In this document: positions 1 to 5,018 of the stretch, piece after piece
Numbering within the stretch: the stretch's first letter is position 1
How the letters are laid out: each line of letters opens with the position of its first letter
NCBI GenBank assembly: GCA_031265645.1
Contig: JAISCJ010000090.1
Location: 1-12,679 of the forward strand
Direction: 5' to 3'
Length of the DNA: 12,679 bases
DNA from: Holosporales bacterium
GTDB taxonomy: Bacteria > Pseudomonadota > Alphaproteobacteria > BNTO01
Notes under the pieces: generated by a model
What the model was told of the DNA's origin: nothing
What the model saw: the letters and a program-made list of their open reading frames with translations, nothing else
The model's database searches: none
Program-made: the position numbers and the translations under genes

Positions 1-119
1 ACGTCTTCGGACCTTCAAAATTAGGGATTGTTGAAACAGCCCCTCAAAAAAATCAATGGGTTGACGAGGCGATAGACGAGAGGTTCCAACAGTCCCAATT
101 AAGTCGAGGACGTCTATAA
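1..119 (+). CDS. C-terminal end of an unidentified protein (partial, runs off left edge)
   Basis: The third forward frame is open from the left edge to a TAA at 117-119 and gives 38 residues, beginning VFGPSKLGIV and ending QLSRGRL. The composition is protein-like: balanced, with Glu, Asp, Gln and Arg and a short polar basic tail. I do not recognise the family from this fragment. The gene converges on the LRR gene whose stop is at 158; only 38 bp separate the two stops. I see no strong hairpin terminator between them. It could be a chance open frame, but this is the only frame continuous across the edge that ends just before the neighbouring gene. Confidence 0.5.
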   Translation, partial: VFGPSKLGIVETAPQKNQWVDEAIDERFQQSQLSRGRL

Positions 120-157
120 AAACGAACGAGATCAATTAATAAAGAAATCACATTCAA

Positions 158-1411
158 TTATGGCACAAGTATTTTTTGCAGCGTTAGCGGACACTCCTTA
201 AACGCATCAGTGCCAATGGTTGCGCCGCTTTTGTACGATACAGTTTGCAGTTTTGTACATCCAGAAAAAGCGTTATTCCCAATGATTATTGCATTGGGAA
301 ACAGTGCGATTTCCAAGCTGCTACAATACTGAAATACCCCATAACCATCATTCAGACTTCCAATGGTTGTCACTTCCGGAAAAAATATTGTCGTAAGGCT
401 CTCACACTCGACAAATGCCATTTGTTGAAGAATTTGCACAGAAGGAAACAATGCTGTTGTCAACGCGCGGCATATGCGAAAGACACGCCATTCCGTGGCA
501 GTAAAACCACCGATCATCACATAAACAAGGGAGCTATCATCGCATTCAAATGCGTGACCAGCCATCGTGTTATCGCCCCAGTTCATGATGATTAATTTTT
601 GCAATTGTTTGGTGTTTTTCACTAACGTTGATATCGCGGTTCGCTGATCTGCGTTTAGGCCAGGTCCGTCAAAAAAACAAAGCGTTTTGAGTTTGCTGCA
701 GGCCGTAATATCAAACGTTGGATAGTTTTTTACTAAATACAAATGCTCGATATTCGCCAACGTTGGAGTTGCAGGCATGCTGGTTTCGTTGAGCAATACC
801 AGCGCATTGGATTGCTCCCGCAGGCTTTCAACTGTTTGTTGCTCTTCAGCTAAGAATTCAAGCGCATCGTTAACGTCAATCAAAACTCGCGTAAGTGGCT
901 GCGCTGATAATTCTGCTACGGTTATGTTATTTTCGGCTAAGTATGCGTAAAATTCCGGATAAAGCAGTTCCGGATGACGTGAATACAACTCATCACGCCA
1001 TGCGATGATTTCCTGCATTGCATTTTCTAGATGTTCGTAGATGCAATTGAAGTTACTTTCTAATTGCGTATTTAAAGGCCTATTCACGGTTTTTATTATT
1101 AATGAATTACTTGCTATGCATTGTTGCGCGGCGCCAATTCTGGCAAGTGGGGAGTCGAGCGATGCATGCAATTGAGGAATGGTAGTGAGAAAGCAAACGA
1201 GATGAGCTGCGAACTTTATCATGTGACGATTTTTGATATTCGGCGCAACTCGTGCGTCAGTAGCATTGGTTCCGTTGTCGCGCAAATGGACTTCGCCAGC
1301 GCGTAAAATTTTTCGCGCGCATCCGGCAGAATGAACATCTGCCCGCAAATTGATTTCGCGCATACCGAAAGTTTTGGACAAAATTCGGGCGAGATGGAAA
1401 TACACTGGCAT
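158..1411 (-). CDS. Exported BspA-type leucine-rich-repeat protein, copy 1
   Basis: The C-terminal half carries LRR_5 (BspA/TpLRR-like) repeats: units of the form AF-x2-C-x2-L-x5-P-x4-IG, such as AFVECESLTTIFFPEVTTIG and NNAFSGCTKLQTV. Such repeats form a curved solenoid used for protein binding and are frequent in surface or secreted proteins of host-associated bacteria. A central helical part (EHLENAMQEIIAWRDELYSRH) precedes them. Near the N-terminus there is a signal-peptide-like stretch, MIKFAAHLVCFLTTIPQLHA, followed by SLDSPLARI. The start is uncertain. The ATG at 1409-1411 is matched by one in the downstream paralog but puts about 63 residues before the hydrophobic core. The ATG at 1220-1222 begins exactly at the signal peptide and is biologically attractive, but it is CTT in the paralog. 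No clear Shine-Dalgarno precedes either start. The frame also extends to a TTG at 1423. The binding partner is unknown. Confidence 0.8.
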   Translation of the reverse strand: MPVYFHLARILSKTFGMREINLRADVHSAGCARKILRAGEVHLRDNGTNATDARVAPNIKNRHMIKFAAHLVCFLTTIPQLHASLDSPLARIGAAQQCIASNSLIIKTVNRPLNTQLESNFNCIYEHLENAMQEIIAWRDELYSRHPELLYPEFYAYLAENNITVAELSAQPLTRVLIDVNDALEFLAEEQQTVESLREQSNALVLLNETSMPATPTLANIEHLYLVKNYPTFDITACSKLKTLCFFDGPGLNADQRTAISTLVKNTKQLQKLIIMNWGDNTMAGHAFECDDSSLVYVMIGGFTATEWRVFRICRALTTALFPSVQILQQMAFVECESLTTIFFPEVTTIGSLNDGYGVFQYCSSLEIALFPNAIIIGNNAFSGCTKLQTVSYKSGATIGTDAFKECPLTLQKILVP

Positions 1412-1521
1412 AGTATACACCAATATTACTAAGTATTAACATAGAAATGTTTACATATCTTAGAGAAAAAAAAAGTGTCCAAAAATAGACCCCCGCACCT
1501 CGATTTTTCGCGAGGCGGTTT
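965..1521 (-). repeat. Conserved block of the tandem LRR duplication, copy 1
   Basis: This stretch matches 2403-2959 at a constant offset of 1438 bp. Checked anchors all give the same offset: the CAGTTCCGG near the left end, the LARI codons, the MPxYF start and the AGGCGGTTT at the right end. No indel is therefore needed over 557 bp. It covers the N-terminal third of the coding region and about 110 bp upstream of the start. The LRR-encoding part further left is related but much more divergent. Confidence 0.8.
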
Positions 1522-1549
1522 GATTTCCGTATAACCCGCCTAAAAATCG
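1501..1549. other. Hairpin upstream of LRR copy 1
   Basis: CGATTTTT (1501-1508) pairs with AAAAATCG (1542-1549). Inside it, GGCGG (1514-1518) pairs with CCGCC (1536-1540), with a small asymmetric internal loop between the two helices. It lies about 90 bp upstream of the candidate start at 1411. A similar two-part hairpin occurs at the same relative place upstream of LRR copy 2. There is no T-run after it in the orientation of the LRR gene, so it is not an obvious terminator. It could be a protein-binding site, a processing site or the scar of a mobile palindrome. Confidence 0.5.
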
Positions 1550-1622
1550 ATCGTTCCCATCGTGTTTTTACAATTTGTGTTTGTGTATTTTGTTTGAAAT
1601 CAGATGCTAAAATGGGCACATG

Positions 1623-2858
1623 CTAACCAACACTGGGAATAGGACTCAGCGAAGTGCAGCCGCTGAATGCGCCGTTTCCAATAGTCGTTAATGTTCCAAA
1701 GTTACAACTTTTAAGAGATTCGCAGCTATTAAATGCATTGATTCTAATACTAGTAACCAATGGGCAATCTACGCTGAGTAGCGCATGACAAGTTTGAAAT
1801 ACATATCCAGGAAGATATGTCATCTTCGGCAAAGTCACTTTCACAAGGGCAGTTGATTCAAAGACCGCATCTTCCATGTTTGTGATATTTAGGTAGAGTT
1901 CGTTCAACGTTTCTCCAACTGTGCAAAGCTTCCAACAACCTAAAAAGCAATGGTGTCCTATAAACGTTATATTTTTGAGCAAAAAGAAATCAACTAAACT
2001 TGTTGCTGATCGAAATGCACATAACCCAATGGACGTTAAGGTCCCAAAATTGCAACTTTTAAGGGAAGAGCACCCGTCAAAAGCGACCTCTTCAATGGTG
2101 GGTCCCCAGCTTGGAATGATTATGCGTTCGAGTTTCTTCTGCTGTTTTGCCAAGTTTTGTATTGCTGTGCGCAAGGCATCAGTCATTGTGCCATCGAACA
2201 TTGCAATGGTTTTTAAATTTACGTAATTAGCAATGTTGAATGGCGTATAATTTTTCACAATATACAGGTGCTCTACGTTTGTTTCCACGTTACTGGCATC
2301 ACCTACGTTAATCAAAACTCGAGTAAGGGATTGTGCTGATAACCCTGCTATTGTATTGCCAGTTTTGATTAAAAACGCATCAAACTCTGGATATGCTAAT
2401 GGCAGTTCCGGATGACGTGAGTACAACTCATCACGCCATTCAATAATTTCCTGCATTGCCTGTTCTAAATGATCGTAGATGCAATCGAAGTTATTTACCA
2501 GTTGCGGATATAAGGGCGTATTTACCGTTTTAATTATCAAGGAATTACTTGCTATGCATTGTTGGGCGGCGCCAATTCTCGCAAGTGGGGAGTCGAGTGA
2601 TGCATGCGATTGAGGAATGATTGCGATGACGCAAACGAGATGAGCGGCGAGCTTTATAAGGGGGTGTTTTTTGCGAACCGGCACAACTCGCGCTTCACCA
2701 GTATTGGTTCCGTTGTCGCGAAAATGGACTTTTCCAGCACGTAAAATTTTTCGCACACACCCGACATAACGGGCACTTTTTGGCAAATTGATCTCGTGCA
2801 TAGCGAAAGTTTTGGACAAAATTCGGGCGTGAGTGAAATACATCGGCATAGTCCCCAT
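1623..2858 (-). CDS. Exported BspA-type leucine-rich-repeat protein, copy 2
   Basis: Paralog of the neighbouring LRR gene, in the same orientation and 211 bp upstream of it. It has the same layout: an N-terminal extension, a signal-peptide-like core (LIKLAAHLVCVIAIIPQSHA) followed by SLDSPLARIGAAQQ, a helical linker (YDHLEQAMQEIIEWRDELYS), then LRR_5 repeats such as FDGCSSLKSCNFGTLTSIG and FNSCESLKSCNFGTLTTIG. It lacks about 30 residues of linker present in copy 1 and stops early inside a repeat (AFSGCTSLSPIPSVG), so the solenoid lacks the usual cap. Start choice: ATG at 2856-2858 or 2847-2849, or GTG at 2682-2684, which would give MPVRKKHPLIKLAAH, a textbook basic n-region. A 36-bp segment is repeated within the gene (1680-1715 and 2028-2063), evidence of repeat shuffling. 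Confidence 0.8.
   Translation of the reverse strand: MGTMPMYFTHARILSKTFAMHEINLPKSARYVGCVRKILRAGKVHFRDNGTNTGEARVVPVRKKHPLIKLAAHLVCVIAIIPQSHASLDSPLARIGAAQQCIASNSLIIKTVNTPLYPQLVNNFDCIYDHLEQAMQEIIEWRDELYSRHPELPLAYPEFDAFLIKTGNTIAGLSAQSLTRVLINVGDASNVETNVEHLYIVKNYTPFNIANYVNLKTIAMFDGTMTDALRTAIQNLAKQQKKLERIIIPSWGPTIEEVAFDGCSSLKSCNFGTLTSIGLCAFRSATSLVDFFLLKNITFIGHHCFLGCWKLCTVGETLNELYLNITNMEDAVFESTALVKVTLPKMTYLPGYVFQTCHALLSVDCPLVTSIRINAFNSCESLKSCNFGTLTTIGNGAFSGCTSLSPIPSVG
1680..1715 (-). repeat. Internal LRR-unit repeat in copy 2, distal unit
   Basis: These 36 bp match 2028-2063 at about 30 positions. They encode the LKSCNFGTLTTIG part of one LRR unit. The two units are separated by several less similar repeats, so the similarity fits a unit duplication or gene conversion better than even divergence of all units. 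Confidence 0.65.
2028..2063 (-). repeat. Internal LRR-unit repeat in copy 2, proximal unit
   Basis: Partner of the 36-bp repeat at 1680-1715. It encodes LKSCNFGTLTSIG, nearly identical to the distal unit at protein level. Confidence 0.65.
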
Positions 2859-2959
2859 AAATATTACTAAGTATTAATGTAATAAGTTTTACATATCCTG
2901 AAGAAAAAAAAAGTGTCCGAAAATAGACCTCCTCACCTCGATTTTTCGCAAGGCGGTTT
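2403..2959 (-). repeat. Conserved block of the tandem LRR duplication, copy 2
   Basis: Partner of 965-1521 at an exact 1438-bp offset. Similarity includes the non-coding leader with its poly-A/T tract next to AGTGTCC and the CACCTCGATTTTTCGC segment at the hairpin, then fades to the right of about 2960. The duplicated unit therefore carried its own upstream control region. Confidence 0.8.
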
Positions 2960-2990
2960 TATTGCGTCGCCTGCGCTCAAAAAGATATCG
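2939..2990. other. Hairpin upstream of LRR copy 2
   Basis: Counterpart of the hairpin at 1501-1549. The outer elements are CGATTTTT (2939-2946) and an AAAAAG..ATCG arm (2979-2990). The inner stem GCA-A-GGCG (2948-2955) pairs with CGCCTGC (2968-2974). The inner arm sequences differ from those of copy 1 yet still pair. The next 25 bp lead to the inverted repeat of the IS remnant. Confidence 0.45.
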
Positions 2991-3015
2991 CGTTTATCGA
3001 GTTTTTGCGGCTGGT

Positions 3016-3042
3016 CCAGGGCGGATTTCTAGCAATATTGTA
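3016..3042 (+). repeat. Left terminal inverted repeat of IS remnant
   Basis: The 27-bp arm starts CCAGGGCGGATTTCTAGC. It is the reverse complement of 3365-3391 except at two positions. Confidence 0.85.
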
Positions 3043-3172
3043 AGTATTTCCCATACTTTTTCATCCTTCCATCAAAGCCCATGCAATTAAAATAAGTTTT
3101 TTTTTTCTGAAATATTCGTAAATCATTCGTGTCGCATTATATTTAGCGCAGCATCAATACATATAGAGAAAA

Positions 3173-3301
3173 TTAAGTTTTTGCGGAACTTTTGATTGCC
3201 ATGATTGAAAAAAGGATGATTGCCCAAAGAGGGTACTCGTTGCCATTGAACTCACGAACGTCGTAGACAGTCTTTAGCAAAGTTATTAATGAGGATAACA
3301 T
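3173..3301 (-). pseudogene. Truncated transposase N-terminus (ISAs1-like)
   Basis: ATG at 3299-3301 is preceded by a good Shine-Dalgarno (TTGAGGA, six bases before the start). The frame gives 42 residues beginning MLSSLITLLKTVYDVREF, containing NGNEYPLWAIILFSIMAI, then a TAA at 3173-3175. Intact family members are about 350-400 residues with DDE catalytic residues well downstream, so this is a stub without catalytic capacity. The start lies 64 bp inside the right inverted repeat, as expected for an IS leader. Confidence 0.65.
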
Positions 3302-3364
3302 ATGTTCCTCAATTGAAATAAAAATACTAGAAGATTAATACAATGATTGGTGTCTTTTGACAAC

Positions 3365-3391
3365 TATAATATTGCTAGGAATCCGCCCTGG
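3365..3391 (-). repeat. Right terminal inverted repeat of IS remnant
   Basis: Matches the left repeat 3016-3042 in inverse orientation at 25 of 27 positions and ends CCGCCCTGG. It is the end nearest the transposase start. Confidence 0.85.
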
Positions 3392-3454
3392 TATGACCCA
3401 TAACCTACGTAAATTTAGGCTTTACTGCTTTTCTCTAGGAGGCTATTGTTATCA

Positions 3455-4144
3455 ATGTTGGGCTATTTTGGGAATATGAAAATGAGTTTGTTAAAAATAA
3501 GTGGCCTGCTTTTAGGCTTGGTTGCGTTTAACGGTTTCCAATGTATATACCCAAGCGCCAAATGTTTCCAAACAATCGCGACACAGGACCGGCGCGTCCT
3601 GTGGGAAACATCTCTGCCAAAATATAGAATAATTCAGCGCTTGGGTATAAATGCAACAACTTGGGGGCAACAACAATTCGTTTACTGTGAAATCAGTGTA
3701 TTCTCTCTTCTTCCTAAAAGTTATTGTTCTGTCGAGCTCGTCTTGCTTCAAAAAATATGGAATGGATCTTGGGGATTTCCTTGTAGAGAAGTACAGTATA
3801 ACGAAAATCCTAAAGAAGCAGCTGCTCATAAACTTTGGGAGACAATATTCGTCTCGGCCCAATCTCCAAGTTGCTTGTCTTTTACTGAAAGACACACAAG
3901 TAAAGATAGACAGGATAAAACGTTCAGATTTTTATTAGATAGCGGAGTTATTACAAAAATCCCCCCCGAGAAGAAAATAGTTATGGTTGATAAAAATAAC
4001 TTAAGAAACCACGTCTTACATGGCGATATATTGATTACGTATTTTGGGGTGACTAGTTGGCCCGGAGCAAGTAGTCCTAAAATCGGTATTAATGAGGAAG
4101 TTGTTAAGGTAGATAAACCCAATATAGAGTTTGTTCTGCTGTAG
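3455..4144 (+). CDS. Putative exported protein with degenerate Nudix-like box
   Basis: The N-terminus MKMSLLKISGLLLGLVAF is a likely signal peptide or anchor. Around residues 105-135 the protein reads WNGSWGFPCREVQYNENPKE followed by AAAHKLWETIF. This lines up with the Nudix signature G-x5-E-x7-REUxEExGU: WGFP, the ENPKEAA segment and LWE are kept, but REUxEE has become HKLWET and the GG before the box is CR, so metal-dependent hydrolysis is doubtful. The C-terminal 90 residues are not recognised. AGGAGG at 3437-3442 lies 12 bases before the ATG at 3455; a TTG at 3446 sits only 3 bases after it. The gene starts 63 bp past the IS remnant. It could be an inactivated Nudix pseudo-enzyme, an exported divergent member, or a decaying gene. 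Confidence 0.55.
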   Translation: MLGYFGNMKMSLLKISGLLLGLVAFNGFQCIYPSAKCFQTIATQDRRVLWETSLPKYRIIQRLGINATTWGQQQFVYCEISVFSLLPKSYCSVELVLLQKIWNGSWGFPCREVQYNENPKEAAAHKLWETIFVSAQSPSCLSFTERHTSKDRQDKTFRFLLDSGVITKIPPEKKIVMVDKNNLRNHVLHGDILITYFGVTSWPGASSPKIGINEEVVKVDKPNIEFVLL

Positions 4145-4170
4145 CAAAGCGACAAAAATAGACATACACT

Positions 4171-4380
4171 TTGGCATCGACATTCTGGTTACCTCAGCAT
4201 GACCTGGTGTTGCACTTAGTATATGAATTGGCGGGAAAGGTTTTCGACAAGAAAATATATGTAAAAGAAGCGACAAAAAAGATGAAAGAAATTGCAGAGA
4301 CACTACAAATAAAAATTCAACTATCACTTTCGCGTCCAGACGCATACGCATTTGTTGTCAGAAAAATTAGGCGGAATTAA
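4171..4380 (+). CDS. Small ORF, 69 residues, lysine-rich, status doubtful
   Basis: Open frame from a TTG at 4171 (a TAG precedes at 4159-4161) to TAA at 4378-4380. The product has a predicted helical lysine-rich middle (KEATKKMKEIAETLQIKIQL) and ends RPDAYAFVVRKIRRN, which reads like the end of a real protein. There is no Shine-Dalgarno before the TTG and no family I recognise. It is in a different frame from the preceding Nudix-like gene and 26 bp after its stop. It may be the tail of a broken gene. The terminator at 4444-4483 would serve it. Confidence 0.3.
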   Translation: MASTFWLPQHDLVLHLVYELAGKVFDKKIYVKEATKKMKEIAETLQIKIQLSLSRPDAYAFVVRKIRRN

Positions 4381-4507
4381 AAATAACTTGAATGATCTCT
4401 CTCTCCTCGGCTATAATCCACTTGTTTGCTGCTGTGCGAACGAGGGCTGGAACGCGGTTACAAGCAACGCTCCGGCCCTTTTTGGTTAGTGATGTCTTTT
4501 TGAACAT
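4367..4507 (-). CDS. Small basic ORF, 46 residues, with strong Shine-Dalgarno
   Basis: ATG at 4505-4507 follows AAGGAG with seven bases between, the best ribosome binding site in this part of the window. The product begins MFKKTSLTKKGRS, is basic at the N-terminus and turns acidic (AEEREIIQVIF) before TAA at 4367-4369. No family is recognised. It overlaps the end of the + strand 69-residue ORF by 14 bp, and the terminator hairpin of the other strand lies inside it. It could be a genuine small protein, the start of a gene cut off by rearrangement, or chance. Confidence 0.35.
   Translation of the reverse strand: MFKKTSLTKKGRSVACNRVPALVRTAANKWIIAEEREIIQVIFNSA
4444..4483 (+). terminator. Rho-independent terminator
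   Basis: GGGCTGGAACG (4444-4454) pairs with CGCTCCGGCCC (4468-4478), with one G-T pair and one mismatch, around a 13-base loop. TTTTT follows directly (4479-4483). The orientation fits transcripts from the Nudix-like gene and the 69-residue ORF. Confidence 0.65.
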
Positions 4508-4530
4508 GACTTTTCTCCTTTTTAAGTGTT

Positions 4531-4658
4531 CATTGTTACAATATTAGGCTTCCATTCATGTCTGTCTAGCCATAGGATTTAATGTCGGCGAATATCTAGC
4601 CTTGACGATAAATCCTTGCTGTATTGAGACAGACATAAATGGAATGTTAATAACAATG
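4531..4658. repeat. 128-bp nested palindrome
   Basis: Four pairs of arms are nested in order: CATTGTTA 4531-4538 with TAACAATG 4651-4658; TCCATTCATGTCTGTCT 4551-4567 with 4627-4643 (16 of 17 paired); AGGATTTAATGTC 4574-4586 with GACGATAAATCCT 4604-4616 (11 of 13 paired); and GGC 4587-4589 with GCC 4599-4601 around a nine-base loop. The whole can fold into one long interrupted hairpin. No ORF of note lies in it. It may be a palindromic mobile unit, the remains of two inverted IS ends, or a structured RNA. Confidence 0.65.
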
Positions 4659-4780
4659 GCGCCCTGCCATCAACGCGATGGCGTCGAGTGAGGGATTTAC
4701 TTCCCCCACCGACGACTTCATATAGCAACAAACAAATTAAATGTAAAACAAAAGCAAAAAGCGTAGAAAACTACACACAG

Positions 4781-4812
4781 AAACCGGATGCCTTAAGGGG
4801 CACGTCCGGTTT
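4781..4812 (+). ncRNA. Group II intron domain V-like hairpin (intron remnant)
   Basis: AAACCGGA (4781-4788) pairs perfectly with TCCGGTTT (4805-4812). After it, TGCC (4789-4792) pairs with GGCA (4799-4802), and a two-base bulge CG (4803-4804) separates the helices on the 3' side. This is the domain V layout, and the ATGC and GGCACGTCCGGTT segments match many bacterial introns. Two departures stand out: the loop is short, giving 32 rather than about 34 nucleotides, and the catalytic triad expected as AGC reads AAC. I see no convincing domain VI after it and no reverse transcriptase before it, so this would be a decayed 3' fragment. The rest of 4660-5018 shows no recognisable gene. Confidence 0.55.
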
Positions 4813-5018
4813 GGGAGGAGCGACCGCAATAATGTGTCCTGTCTGCTCTCGGAAGCGTAATAATTTCAATCACATTAGAAATATACGAGAATGTTAATAA
4901 TATGCGCGATGGCGCCGATGCGAAAACTTTTATAAGCCCAACAATCAAAACAAAGATATTTTTCTAATAAATGAGTGTGTTAGAATCGGAGACGGTAGAC
5001 TAAAATGGATGGAGCAGA

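Larger units (their letters stand above)
3016..3391 (-). mobile_element. 376-bp insertion-sequence remnant with intact ends, transposase deleted
   Basis: Terminal inverted repeats of 27 bp (3016-3042 and 3365-3391) match at 25 of 27 positions; the outer end reads CCAGGGCGGATT. Inside, on the - strand, only the first 42 codons of a transposase remain (3173-3301). The N-terminal motif DVRE-FNGNEYPLWAIIL is like the DDE_Tnp_1-associated N-terminal domain of ISAs1-family transposases (typical form DxR-x4-G-x2-YPLW). The remaining 130 bp on the left show no recognisable transposase sequence. I find no target duplication at the flanks. With both ends kept and no full transposase, the element could be mobilised only in trans, like a MITE. 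The family name is an inference from a short motif. Confidence 0.7.

Noticed and set aside
1257..1619. 120-codon open frame on the - strand overlapping the start of LRR copy 1, partly mirrored over copy 2
   Set aside because: The same frame over copy 2 has no ATG, GTG or TTG start and meets a stop just upstream. Upstream of the LRR start the substitutions show no third-position excess in it. The similarity is explained by the duplication.
3357..3370. TTGACA and TATAAT in the right end of the IS remnant as an outward promoter
   Set aside because: The two hexamers are only 2 bp apart, so they cannot form one promoter, and neither has a good partner at 16-18 bp.
4018..4230. Possible decayed duplication: HGDILITYFGVTSWPGA (4019-4069) resembles IHFGIDILVTSA-PGVAL in another frame (about 4162-4216)
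   Set aside because: The second stretch contains stops, the match is short, and the nucleotide similarity is weak; it could be chance.
3512..4351. Several antisense ORFs of 109-127 codons over the Nudix-like gene
   Set aside because: They are shadows of the + strand frame, without ribosome binding sites or recognisable motifs; the + strand frame has a signal peptide and a Nudix-like box.
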